Source: Acidimicrobiaceae bacterium
Lineage (GTDB): Bacteria > Actinomycetota > Acidimicrobiia > Acidimicrobiales > UBA8592
NCBI GenBank assembly: GCA_024641655.1
Contig: JAHECR010000035.1
Span: forward strand, 1-35,126
Direction of reading: 5' to 3'
Length of the DNA stretch: 35,126 bases
The notes under the pieces were generated by a model. The model was not told where the DNA came from and did no database searches. It saw only the letters and a program-made list of their open reading frames with translations. Of this stretch, positions 1 through 8,187 are shown piece after piece. A program made the position numbers and the translations under genes. How positions within the stretch are numbered: position 1 is the first letter of the stretch; every line of letters begins with the position of its first letter.

Positions 1-350
<350 letters not shown>

Positions 351-440
351 AATCTCGGGTCGACCGAAGTCTTCCCTCGAAATCAGGTGCTCTGCCCCAC
401 GAACCTCGGCGAACCGTGATTCTGGTGTGAGGCGTCTGCG

Positions 441-467
441 TGTTTGTCTTCTGGCACAAGACAAGCG
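441..467 (-). other. Hairpin in the rRNA leader
   Basis: TTGTCTT (444-450) and AAGACAA (458-464) form a perfect 7-bp stem around a 7-nt loop. It can be extended to about 10 bp with G-U pairs. It sits about 95 nt before the mature 16S end. It may be a leader structural element; no function is assigned. Confidence 0.45.
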
Positions 468-610
468 TTCGCATCCGAAGATGTGAACACGTTGTCCATT
501 TGTGCGATTGCCACCAAGCCTTGCGGCAGGTGGCGGAATTGTTAAAGGTGACGTCAACGGTCAAACAGACCGATGCGTCGCCCGCACTGGCTTTTTCGTC
601 CTCTCTTCCG

Positions 611-623
611 TTTTCAAAGAGCG
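611..623 (-). promoter_or_regulatory. boxA antitermination site of the rRNA operon
   Basis: On the minus strand this reads GCTCTTTGAAAAC, close to the bacterial boxA consensus (TGCTCTTTAACA in E. coli; actinobacterial versions have CTTTGAAAA). It lies about 110 nt after the predicted transcription start and well upstream of 16S, as expected for a NusB/S10 binding site that prevents premature termination on rRNA. Confidence 0.8.
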
Positions 624-740
624 GGACACACGGACCGAATCCGGTCGGCGTGCCGCTGGCCGGTCGACGCGTGGTCGGAGCCGGCGCCTACCGAGACGAT
701 CCCGCAGATCCTGCAGATCATCCGTGTAGGGCGAAGGAGT

Positions 741-769
741 AACCTACCCACCGCGCGGGCAAACGTCAA
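741..769 (-). promoter_or_regulatory. Promoter of the rRNA operon (TTGACG-N17-TAGGTT)
   Basis: On the minus strand a TTGACG -35 box (769-764) is followed by exactly 17 nt and a TAGGTT -10 box (746-741). This is the arrangement of principal-sigma-factor promoters, and the -10 resembles those of mycobacterial rrn promoters. Transcription should start near 734. It begins only 75 bp after the tyrS stop codon, and no second promoter was recognised between tyrS and 16S. Confidence 0.8.
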
Positions 770-843
770 CGCGCGCCGGAAAGAATTTCGCAGCCTCGGC
801 CGAGAACCGTCTGACCAGCGCTTTCGTGGCCCGCTGCATCGGG

Positions 844-2109
844 TCAGGCGCCCTCGAACACAACGACATGACGCTGCTTCTTGCCCCGCTGGAGCAGCAG
901 GTACCGGCCTTCGATCAGGAGTTCGGGAGTGAGGCCCGCAGTGTCGGCGCGTTCGCGGTTCACCGAGACCCCTCCCTGTTCGAGGAGCCGGCGCGCTTCG
1001 CCTTTCGACGCCGCGAGTCCCGTGGTCACCAGAATGCCCAACAGGGCGTCGTCGCCTTCGAGGGCCGACCGGCCGACGCCCGTCTCGGGGACGACGCCAC
1101 GAAGGGCTTCGAGCATCGCCGCCGACAACGGGTCGGTGCCGAAGAGCGCCGACGCCGCCAGCGTGGCCCGGGCGGCGGCTTCGGGGCCATGCACCAGCGT
1201 GGTGATCTCGTCGGCCAGGCGCTGCTGACCCAACCGACGCTCGGGCGCGGCCTCGTGGCGCTGCACGACGGCGTCGACTTCTTCGATGTGAAGCAGCGTG
1301 AGCTGGAGGAGGAACCGTCGCAGGTCGCGGTCGTCGACACGGAGCCAGTACTGGTGGAATTCGTAGGGCAGCGTGCGTTCCGGGTCGAGCCACACCGCTC
1401 CGTCGACGGATTTCCCGTATTTCTGGCCGTCGGCACGGGTGATGAGCGGCCAGGTGAGGGCGTGGACATGATCACCGGACCGCCGTCGGACCAGATCGAC
1501 CCCCTGTGCGATGTTGCCCCACTGGTCGGAGCCGCCGATCTGGAGGTCGACCCCACGGTGCTCGTGCAGCCACCAGTAGTCGAACGCCTGCAAGAGCATG
1601 TACGAGAACTCGGTGTAGGAGATCCCGTGCTCCCCTTCCATCCGGCTGCGGACGGACTCGCGTGCCACCATCTGGTTGACCGTGACGTGTTTGCCGACGT
1701 CGCGGAGGAACTCGAGGACGCCGACATTGCGCGTCCAGTCGAAGTTGTTGACCAACGCAGTCCGTTCGAGATCGAGGAGACGCTCGAGCTGGGCCCGGAT
1801 TCCTGCGACGTTGGCGGCCAGCGCCTCTTCGTCGAGGAGATTGCGCTCCTCGCTGCGGCCCCCTGGATCACCGATCATGCCGGTGGAGCCACCCACCAGC
1901 ACAACGGGCTCATGACCTGCATCTTGGAAGCGCCGAAGCATCAACACCCCGACGAAGTTCCCGATGTGCAGACTCGGCGCCGACGGATCGATCCCGTGAT
2001 AGAGGCGGATCGGGCCCTGGGCCAGCCGCGTCGCGAGCGCATCGCGATCGGTCGTGTCCTGGATCAGGCCACGTGCTTCGAGGTCGGGGAGGAGTTCAGC
2101 GCCGTTCAC
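844..2109 (-). CDS. tyrS: Tyrosyl-tRNA synthetase
   Basis: Cytosolic class I aminoacyl-tRNA synthetase that charges tRNA-Tyr. The 421-residue product has the class I HIGH motif as HIGN (48-51), the tyrosine pocket region around SDQWGN (194-199), the KMSKS-type loop KYGKS (230-234), and a C-terminal S4 RNA-binding domain (about 355-421), so it is full length for bacterial TyrS. The GTG at 2109 was chosen because homology begins there; the 94 residues in frame upstream are arginine/proline-rich and have no TyrS character. No Shine-Dalgarno sequence is visible, but a TATCGT -10 box ends 7 nt before the GTG, which suggests a leaderless mRNA. The rrn operon follows directly on the same strand, so read-through into rRNA is possible. 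Confidence 0.96.
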   Translation of the reverse strand: MNGAELLPDLEARGLIQDTTDRDALATRLAQGPIRLYHGIDPSAPSLHIGNFVGVLMLRRFQDAGHEPVVLVGGSTGMIGDPGGRSEERNLLDEEALAANVAGIRAQLERLLDLERTALVNNFDWTRNVGVLEFLRDVGKHVTVNQMVARESVRSRMEGEHGISYTEFSYMLLQAFDYWWLHEHRGVDLQIGGSDQWGNIAQGVDLVRRRSGDHVHALTWPLITRADGQKYGKSVDGAVWLDPERTLPYEFHQYWLRVDDRDLRRFLLQLTLLHIEEVDAVVQRHEAAPERRLGQQRLADEITTLVHGPEAAARATLAASALFGTDPLSAAMLEALRGVVPETGVGRSALEGDDALLGILVTTGLAASKGEARRLLEQGGVSVNRERADTAGLTPELLIEGRYLLLQRGKKQRHVVVFEGA

Positions 2110-2116
2110 CCCACCG

Positions 2117-2122
2117 ACGATA
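2117..2122 (-). promoter_or_regulatory. -10 box of tyrS, leaderless type
   Basis: TATCGT on the minus strand, 7 nt before the GTG start. With a usual -10 to +1 distance, transcription would begin at or next to the start codon. No -35 box at 16-18 nt is convincing. Confidence 0.5.
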
Positions 2123-2203
2123 GGGGGCCGGCGCCGCTGCGCGAGACGCAATTCGGGGCGGGGGTGGTTGGAACTGCGGCCCTGCCGCGGCGATGCTGTC
2201 GAG

Positions 2204-2797
2204 GTGCCCAACGACCACTCCCCCACAGACGCCGGACCCGACGACCAGTTCGAGCAGGTGCTCGCGGCCGGTGGGCTGGTCCCCGAGCAGGGCACCTGGG
2301 GCTGGACGCCAGGGCGAGTGTTGGCCACCGCGTTGCTCGTGATCGTCGTCGGATTCTGGGTCTGGGCCTTCTCCCCCTTCGCTCCCCACACTCACCCCGA
2401 CGAGCTCGACGACCCGGCGTGGGCCGCCGCCGCGGGCCCTCTCTGCGAGAACGCCGAGCAGGTACTCGACAAACTGCCACGGGCGAGCGATGCCCGAACG
2501 CTGGTCGAGCGTGCCGACCAGATCGATGCAGGGACGGCGATCTATCGTTCCCTGCTCGCGGATCTGGCAGCGATCGCTCCCGCCGCAAGCACCGAGGACG
2601 GCGTCGTCGTACGCGAGTGGCTGGCCGACTACGGGACCTACCTCGACGACCGCGACCGCCATTCCGAACTGCTGCGCAGCGGCATCGACCAGCCCTTCGA
2701 GACCACCAGCAAGGCCAGGCGTCAGATCACCATCCCCGTCGACGAGTTCGCCAAGGGCAACCGCATCGCCGCGTGTGTGACCCCTCAGGACGTCTGA
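2204..2797 (+). CDS. Membrane-anchored protein of unknown function
   Basis: I do not recognise the family. The 197-residue product has a short acidic N-terminus (1-35), one strongly hydrophobic segment (about 37-58) and a mostly helical, acidic C-terminal part of about 140 residues. A single N-terminal membrane anchor with an outside domain is the simplest reading; by the positive-inside rule the orientation is not obvious because both flanks are acidic. C81 and C191 are the only cysteines and could form a disulfide if the domain is outside. The GTG at 2204 is preferred because protein-like composition begins there, but there is no clear ribosome binding site and an in-frame TTG at 2168 is possible. 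It diverges from tyrS and converges on the copper monooxygenase gene. Confidence 0.72.
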   Translation: MPNDHSPTDAGPDDQFEQVLAAGGLVPEQGTWGWTPGRVLATALLVIVVGFWVWAFSPFAPHTHPDELDDPAWAAAAGPLCENAEQVLDKLPRASDARTLVERADQIDAGTAIYRSLLADLAAIAPAASTEDGVVVREWLADYGTYLDDRDRHSELLRSGIDQPFETTSKARRQITIPVDEFAKGNRIAACVTPQDV

Positions 2798-2818
2798 CCC
2801 CGCGACGCCCGATCCCCC

Positions 2819-2832
2819 GACCGGGCCCGGTC
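2819..2832. terminator. Palindrome between convergent genes, possible bidirectional terminator
   Basis: GACCGGGCCCGGTC is a perfect 14-bp palindrome lying 21 bp after one stop codon and 12 bp before the stop of the opposing gene. It could fold as a GC-only stem. There is no T run on either side, so it would be a hairpin-only terminator at best. Confidence 0.4.
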
Positions 2833-2844
2833 AACGGGTCTCGG

Positions 2845-4857
2845 TCAGCTCCCGAGCGCACCCGAGAGCTCATCGGGTGAAAGACACGACAGCACCACGC
2901 TCGGGACCCGCTGCGTCTGACCACGCAGTGCGCGCGTGAAGATGTCCTCGACGTCGGCGCGTCCGTTGTCGTCGAGGCAGACGATCGTGGACGCCGACAG
3001 CTCGAGCTGTGGAAGCGCCCGGGCGACGACCGATCCCAGCGGAGCGCAGTCGGCGAACGTCGCCGCGGCCGACGCCACCGTCGCGTCGTCGGCGCGCCCG
3101 GTGTAGGCGTCGACCAGAGCCGCGAGTGCCCCGGCGTCGGCGTACCGGTCGGTGAGACACCGCCGCAGATCGTCGGTGAGCGAGGCCCCGAACAGCGAAC
3201 CAACCACGTCGACGGTCCGCTCGGCCACCACGCTGGGATCCGCACACCGGTGCAGCGCACCGACGAGCTCGTCACCCGAAGGGACCGCTTCACCTGGCAG
3301 CGCTGCCACGGCACATCCCTCGACGGTGGGTCCGAGCGACGAGACGATCGCAGCGATCGCTCCGTGTTCGCCACCATCGGCACCATCGCCGACGGTCGCG
3401 ATCGTCGCAAAGCACATCTCGTCGTCGGTTCCATCGGCCCAGAACACGTACGCGGGTTCGAGCGCAGGGTCGCGCAGCGAGCGATCCCACGTGCATTCCA
3501 CGCGGATCACGTCGCTGCGCGCGAGCACGATCTCCTCGACCGGCACGTAGTTGAACTGCCACTGGAAGTCCCACTCGGGGATGTCGAGCAGGATCCGCTC
3601 GTCGGCGCGGCCCGGATTGAGGGTCATGCGGAAGCTGCGGCCGAGCTCATGGGTGTGTCCGAGGACCGACACGACGCGACCCGGGTTGTTGACGGGCTGA
3701 TCGCACGACGCACTCGCGATCGCATCGACGAGCACGCCCACCTGCGCGGCGGTCCGCCCGCAGAGACCGAGGATGAAGTCTGCCTGCACGCCATCGGGAC
3801 CGTACCTGTCCAAGGCCCGTGTCATCGCCGCCGAGCGCACGCAGAGCGGACCCCGCTCGTCGGGCCCACACGGGATCTCCGCCGGAGCGAAATACTGGCC
3901 GACCACAATCTCGTCGGAGGAGTCACTCTCCTCGGCCCAGCGAAGCCGCAGCGTCGACCGGTCGGCGGGTGCATCGACCTCGAAGTGGTAGTGGACCTGC
4001 ACGACGATGAAGTCGCCGGCGCCCATCGGCAGGCCGGCGCCGGCATCGAAGGTCGTCGGGGCCTGACCGGGAGCCCATCCCAGGAAGATGTCGCGGACAC
4101 CGAGACCGGAACCTCCGAAACACGTCCAGCCGTCCTGACCGTCACTGCCGTCGAGCGCCGCCGCTTGAGCCCGACGGCCGGCCGGGATCAGATAGCCGAT
4201 CGCATGGTGCACGACTTCGGTCTGATCAGCCACGAACTCGTAGCCGGCGATGTGGCGCGGTTCGCGGAGGCCCGGGTCGTACACGAAACAGCGGTACTCG
4301 TCGGGCTGCCCGGCGATGCCGTCGTAGCCCCGCTCAGGGCGCAGCTCAACGTCGACGTCGGCCAGCCCGATCGGGCCTTGCGCCGCAGCCACCGCCGTCG
4401 CCGGGTCCACATCGAGCGCGCCGCCGGCGCCGGCCCAGCGGACGATCGCGTCGATCTGCTTCGGATCGAGGCTCCAGTCACCGCGGTACGCAGGACCCAG
4501 ATCCGAGGCCGGCCATGGCGGCATCTTGCCGATGCTCACCGCGGCGCCGATGTCGAACGCATTGGCCGCGATCTCACCGGCGGTGTCCATGCGGACGTGC
4601 GCCGTCCCGGGCCCGTCACCGGTGTGGCAACGCGCACACACGGAGGTCAGCACGGGCAACACGTCGTCGCGGAAGCTCGCGTTGGCGGCGGAGATCACGG
4701 CCGGAGTCGTCGTCGCTGCAGGCGAAGCACCGCCGTCGCCACCCGAGCATGCCTGGACGAGGACCACGAGAGCGACCGCACCGAGTGCCGCGACCGCACG
4801 CGCCGCGGCCCGACGGCAGCCGAGATGGCAGATGCGGTGTCGTCGGGGGGCGCGCAC
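2845..4857 (-). CDS. Lipoprotein: cytochrome c motif fused to a PHM/DBM-type copper monooxygenase
   Basis: The 670-residue product starts with a basic, hydrophobic signal (about 15-36) ending in VQAC, so C37 is a probable lipidated cysteine. A heme c site follows: CARCH (74-78), with M112 in KMPPWP as likely axial ligand. Residues about 165-490 carry the copper ligands of the type II ascorbate-dependent monooxygenase family: HH (217-218) and a histidine of HYH (289-291) for CuH, HTH (401-403) and M481 in DEMC for CuM. The family (PHM, dopamine beta-hydroxylase) hydroxylates C-H bonds using two separate coppers. The last 180 residues have regularly spaced cysteines and no recognised domain. 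The heme could feed electrons to copper in place of ascorbate, which is inference. The substrate is unknown. The start is GTG without a ribosome binding site. Confidence 0.88.
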   Translation of the reverse strand: MRAPRRHRICHLGCRRAAARAVAALGAVALVVLVQACSGGDGGASPAATTTPAVISAANASFRDDVLPVLTSVCARCHTGDGPGTAHVRMDTAGEIAANAFDIGAAVSIGKMPPWPASDLGPAYRGDWSLDPKQIDAIVRWAGAGGALDVDPATAVAAAQGPIGLADVDVELRPERGYDGIAGQPDEYRCFVYDPGLREPRHIAGYEFVADQTEVVHHAIGYLIPAGRRAQAAALDGSDGQDGWTCFGGSGLGVRDIFLGWAPGQAPTTFDAGAGLPMGAGDFIVVQVHYHFEVDAPADRSTLRLRWAEESDSSDEIVVGQYFAPAEIPCGPDERGPLCVRSAAMTRALDRYGPDGVQADFILGLCGRTAAQVGVLVDAIASASCDQPVNNPGRVVSVLGHTHELGRSFRMTLNPGRADERILLDIPEWDFQWQFNYVPVEEIVLARSDVIRVECTWDRSLRDPALEPAYVFWADGTDDEMCFATIATVGDGADGGEHGAIAAIVSSLGPTVEGCAVAALPGEAVPSGDELVGALHRCADPSVVAERTVDVVGSLFGASLTDDLRRCLTDRYADAGALAALVDAYTGRADDATVASAAATFADCAPLGSVVARALPQLELSASTIVCLDDNGRADVEDIFTRALRGQTQRVPSVVLSCLSPDELSGALGS

Positions 4858-4873
4858 GTCGTCGATGGCCGAA

Positions 4874-4879
4874 ACGGTA
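4874..4879 (-). promoter_or_regulatory. Candidate -10 box of the copper monooxygenase gene
   Basis: TACCGT on the minus strand, the same hexamer seen before hisG and before the RsmC-like gene. It lies 16 nt before the GTG start, which would leave a leader of about 9 nt. No -35 box is obvious. Confidence 0.35.
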
Positions 4880-4995
4880 GCCCTTCAGCAGCATCCACCC
4901 GGCGCGGCGCAGGCCGCCCTGGGGCATCTACCCCATGGCCGGCCGTGCCGGGCGGCGGTACCCTCGGTTCATTCGAGCCCTCGCACGGAGCCACG

Positions 4996-5841
4996 ATGCC
5001 GATCCACATCCTCACCCTGTCGTGTCCTGACCAGCCTGGGATCATCGCCGGCATCACTCGGGGCTTGTTCGACCTGGGCGCCAACATCGTCGAGAACGCG
5101 CAGTTCACCGACACCGCTACGTCGACGTTCTGCATGCGGACGCGCTTCGACGTCGACGAGTTCGACCCGAATCGCATCATCGCCGGTTTGTCGGGCCAGG
5201 CGCAGCAGTTCCGCGCCCACCTGGCAGTGCGACGCGAAGACCAGCGGCCACGGGTGCTGATGATGGTGTCGCGCTATGACCACTGCCTGCTCGACCTGCT
5301 CTACCGTCGCCGCACCGGCGAGCTCCAGGCCGACTTCCCGCTCGTGGTGAGCAACCACATCGACCTGCGCGACACGGTGTTGCGCAACGATGTCGCGTTC
5401 GAGCACGTGCCGGTCACCGCCGACACCAAAGCCGACGCCGAAGGCCGCCTGCTCGAGCTCATCGACCAACACCGGGTCGATCTCGTCGTGCTGGCGCGCT
5501 ACATGCAGATCCTCAGCGAGGACCTCTGCAACAAGCTCCCCGGACGGATCATCAACATCCACCACTCGTTCCTGCCCGGTTTCAAGGGCGCGAAGCCTTA
5601 CCACCAGGCCTACGACCGGGGCGTCAAGCTCATCGGCGCCACCGCCCACTACGTCACGGCCAATCTCGACGAAGGCCCCATCATCGACCAGGACGTGGTG
5701 CGGGTCTCCCACGCGGACACGCCCGAGAAGATGGTGGCGAAGGGACGCGACGTCGAGCGACAGGTGCTCTCACGTGCGGTGCGCGCCCACACCGACGAGC
5801 GCGTGTTCCTCCTCGACCACCGAACCGTCGTCCTCGACTAG
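4996..5841 (+). CDS. purU: Formyltetrahydrofolate deformylase
   Basis: Cytosolic enzyme that hydrolyses 10-formyl-tetrahydrofolate to formate and THF, balancing the folate pool. The 281-residue product has an N-terminal ACT domain (about 3-80) and a PurN-like formyl transferase domain (about 86-281). The catalytic set is present: N187 and H189 in INIHHSFLPGF, and D225 in the LDEGPIID segment. Length matches the family. The ATG at 4996 is preceded by GGAG with 5-nt spacing (4987-4990), and homology begins at this Met. A TACCCT hexamer at 4959-4964 may be the -10 box. It diverges from the copper monooxygenase gene and converges on fhs, whose product makes the compound that PurU destroys; the two stop codons are 21 bp apart. 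Confidence 0.96.
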   Translation: MPIHILTLSCPDQPGIIAGITRGLFDLGANIVENAQFTDTATSTFCMRTRFDVDEFDPNRIIAGLSGQAQQFRAHLAVRREDQRPRVLMMVSRYDHCLLDLLYRRRTGELQADFPLVVSNHIDLRDTVLRNDVAFEHVPVTADTKADAEGRLLELIDQHRVDLVVLARYMQILSEDLCNKLPGRIINIHHSFLPGFKGAKPYHQAYDRGVKLIGATAHYVTANLDEGPIIDQDVVRVSHADTPEKMVAKGRDVERQVLSRAVRAHTDERVFLLDHRTVVLD

Positions 5842-5862
5842 TGCGACGCCTGCCGGAAGCGA

Positions 5863-7554
5863 TCAGCTCAAGCCGACGATCCGGCCGTTCGCGTCGATGT
5901 CGATACGGGTCGCTGCCGGATGGGCGCCCAGCCCGGGCATCGTGCGGATCGACCCACAGATCGGGTACACGAACCCCGCTCCGACTGCCGCTCGCACCTC
6001 CCTGACCGGCAATCTCCACCCGGTCGGAGCGCCCACCAGACTGGGATCGGCCGACAGGGACAAGTGCGTTTTGGCGACGCAGATCGGCAAGACGCCGAGC
6101 CCGGCCGCTTCGAAGTCGGTGAGCTGGGCGTCGGCGACGTCGGAGTAGTCGACGCCGTTGGCGCCGTAGACCTCGGTGGCGATTCTGTGGATCTTGTCGC
6201 GCAGCGGAAGCGCATCGGGATACAGCATCTCGAAGGTGCTGGGCTCCTGAGCGGCGTCGGCGACCGCTGCTGCCAGGGCAACCGCGCCCCGCCCACCGTC
6301 GAGGAAGTGGGTCGAGCGAGCGCATCGCACCCCCGCTGCCGCCGCGATCGTCTCGATGGCGCGCACGTCGACGTCGTGGTCGCCGGGAAAGACGTTGACA
6401 GCGACCACCGGAGTGACCCCGTGGCGTCGGAGTATGGCGATGTGTCGGAGGAGATTCGCGCCGCCGGCGGTGACCTGGTCGGGTCCCGGCGCCAGGAGCG
6501 CATCCGGCAGTGGCTTGCCCGGCACGATCCGATAGCCGCCCGCGTGCACCTTCAACGCCCGCGTCGTCACCACCAAGACGGCCGCGTCGGGGACCAGTCC
6601 CGAGTACCGGCACTTGATGTTGAAGAATCGCTCCGCCCCCATGTCCGCGCCGAAGCCGGCTTCGGTCAGCAAGTAGTCCCCCGATCGGAGACCGATGAGA
6701 TCGGCGACGATGGAGGACGCCCCCGTTGCGATGTTGCCGAACGGGCCCGTGTGGACGAGCGCCGGTGTCCCTTCGAGCGTCTGCATGAGGTTTGGCTTGA
6801 CGGCGTCGAGCAGCAGGACCGCCATGGCCCCCGCAGCTCCGATGTCTTCGGCAGTGACCGCCTCTCCCCCGTCGGTGCGACCCACCACCATGCGTCCCAG
6901 TCGGGAGCGGAGGTCGTCGAGGGAGGTGCACAGCGCCAACGCGGCCATCACCTCCGACGCCGCGGTGATGTCGAAGCCCGACCGACGGGGAACGCCGTCA
7001 CCGGGGCCGCCTTGGCCGATGGTCACCGAACGCAACGCCCGGTCGTTCACATCGAGGACCCGCCGCCAGGTGATGCTGTCCGCATCGATGGAGGGCTCGT
7101 TGTGGTGGAACAGGTGGGCGTCGACCATCGCCGCGCAGAGGTTGTGTGCGGCCGTGACCGCGTGGATATCGCCGGTGAGGTGCAGGTTCATGCGCTCCAT
7201 GGGCACCACCTGGCTGTAGCCGCCCCCTGCAGCACCGCCCTTGATACCGAACGTCGGGCCCATCGACGGCTGGCGTATCGCGATCGTGGCGCGCTGTCCG
7301 AGGTGCCCGAAGGCCTGTCCGAGGCCCACCGTGGTGGTCGTCTTGCCTTCGCCCAGGGGTGTCGGGGTGATGGCGCTCACCACGATGTACTTGGCGGGCG
7401 CCTCACCGGCCATGGCCGCGATCGCGCTCAGGTCGATCTTTGCCACGTCGCGTCCGTACGGCTCGAGCGACGCAGCCGGGATGCCGGCGTCGGCCGCAAT
7501 CGCCTCCATGGGTCGCAACCGCGCCTCGCGGGCAATCTCGAGATCGGTCGGCAC
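5863..7554 (-). CDS. fhs: Formate-tetrahydrofolate ligase
   Basis: ATP-dependent cytosolic enzyme that joins formate to THF, giving 10-formyl-THF for purine synthesis and for formylation of initiator tRNA. The 563-residue product is normal length and carries the P-loop TPLGEGKTT (65-73), followed by a well-kept FTHFS core (the RQPSMGPTFG and KGGAAGGGYSQV stretches). The GTG at 7554 was chosen because homology begins there and GAGG lies about 7 nt upstream; it is 10 bp after the NUDIX stop, so the two genes are probably cotranscribed with the small gene at 8188-8364. With purU facing it, the locus holds both the formate-fixing and the formate-releasing step of 10-formyl-THF metabolism. Confidence 0.97.
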   Translation of the reverse strand: MPTDLEIAREARLRPMEAIAADAGIPAASLEPYGRDVAKIDLSAIAAMAGEAPAKYIVVSAITPTPLGEGKTTTTVGLGQAFGHLGQRATIAIRQPSMGPTFGIKGGAAGGGYSQVVPMERMNLHLTGDIHAVTAAHNLCAAMVDAHLFHHNEPSIDADSITWRRVLDVNDRALRSVTIGQGGPGDGVPRRSGFDITAASEVMAALALCTSLDDLRSRLGRMVVGRTDGGEAVTAEDIGAAGAMAVLLLDAVKPNLMQTLEGTPALVHTGPFGNIATGASSIVADLIGLRSGDYLLTEAGFGADMGAERFFNIKCRYSGLVPDAAVLVVTTRALKVHAGGYRIVPGKPLPDALLAPGPDQVTAGGANLLRHIAILRRHGVTPVVAVNVFPGDHDVDVRAIETIAAAAGVRCARSTHFLDGGRGAVALAAAVADAAQEPSTFEMLYPDALPLRDKIHRIATEVYGANGVDYSDVADAQLTDFEAAGLGVLPICVAKTHLSLSADPSLVGAPTGWRLPVREVRAAVGAGFVYPICGSIRTMPGLGAHPAATRIDIDANGRIVGLS

Positions 7555-7564
7555 GGCGCGGGCC

Positions 7565-8176
7565 TCAGCCGGCCATGGCCGCGGCTGCCGCGAATCCCGA
7601 GCGGGCCAGACGCACGAGGCTCTGGTCGCCTGCGATCTGCTCGAGCTCCCCGAAGGTGACCCACCGCAGCGCGTCGCTCTCATGGTTACCCTCGGGGGTG
7701 GCGCCGGCCGGAGCGAACACCACGTACCGCAGGTCGAGATGGACATGTTCGGGCTCACCGGGCCGTTGCGGGATCCGGTGGATGTCGCAATCGACGGCAG
7801 GTCCGGCGAGCACCAGATCCCCGATCCCGGTCTCCTCGGTGGCCTCCGTGAGAGCAACCGTGCCCAGGTGACCCTCACCGTCTGCGTGGCCTCCCGGCTG
7901 CAGCCACAACCCGAGTTTCGCGTGCAACATGAGCAGCGCTCGCTCCCGGTCGTCGTCGAGCACCAGCGCCGAACCGGTGAGATGACCCTCGAGGCACGTC
8001 CGGTGGAGCGCATCGGGATGTGCTGCGACGAACCGGAGCATCTCGACGCGAGCATGTTGCGCAGCTCGGTCCGGGCACCAGGCCGATTCGAGCTCGGCGA
8101 TGGCGTCCTCGAGGGTCCCGCCCCGCGGTGGTTCTCCCGATCGCCGCTCGAGCACCTCTAAGGCCGCGGGCTCCAT
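7565..8176 (-). CDS. NUDIX hydrolase
   Basis: The 203-residue product has a NUDIX fold. The Nudix box at about 95-118 reads GGHADGEGHLGTVAL followed by TEATEETGI. The metal-binding glutamates E111, E114 and E115 and the closing G117 are present, but the usual Arg before the first of these is Thr, and the spacing to the first Glu is one residue off consensus. Such enzymes cleave nucleoside diphosphates linked to another group; the substrate cannot be told from the sequence. The ATG at 8176 follows a GGGG stretch and lies 11 bp after the stop of the upstream small gene. The protein is followed closely by fhs. The first 90 residues are outside the box and may confer specificity. Confidence 0.88.
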   Translation of the reverse strand: MEPAALEVLERRSGEPPRGGTLEDAIAELESAWCPDRAAQHARVEMLRFVAAHPDALHRTCLEGHLTGSALVLDDDRERALLMLHAKLGLWLQPGGHADGEGHLGTVALTEATEETGIGDLVLAGPAVDCDIHRIPQRPGEPEHVHLDLRYVVFAPAGATPEGNHESDALRWVTFGELEQIAGDQSLVRLARSGFAAAAAMAG

Positions 8177-8187
8177 GGCCCCCGACT

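Larger units (their letters stand above)
351..733 (-). other. 16S rRNA leader (non-coding)
   Basis: This stretch lies between the predicted rrn transcription start (about 734) and the mature 16S 5' end. No open frame in it has coding character or a ribosome binding site. It contains a boxA antitermination sequence and at least one good hairpin, listed separately. The spacer of roughly 380 nt between promoter and 16S is expected to be removed by RNase processing. The exact processing stem cannot be assigned because its partner lies beyond the window. Confidence 0.75.

Noticed and set aside
826..2880. 684-codon plus-strand open frame across tyrS
   Set aside because: It is the antisense shadow of tyrS; the product is a low-complexity mix of Arg, Val, Asp and Gly without family features, while tyrS has every expected motif.
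3250..4995. Long in-frame extension upstream of purU
   Set aside because: It lies opposite the copper monooxygenase gene; PurU homology and the GGAG ribosome binding site begin at 4996.
5920..7659. 579-codon plus-strand frame across fhs
   Set aside because: Antisense shadow of fhs; no recognisable domain.
7555..8055. N-terminal extension of fhs
   Set aside because: It overlaps the NUDIX gene in another frame and has no FTHFS character; the GTG at 7554 has a GAGG in front.
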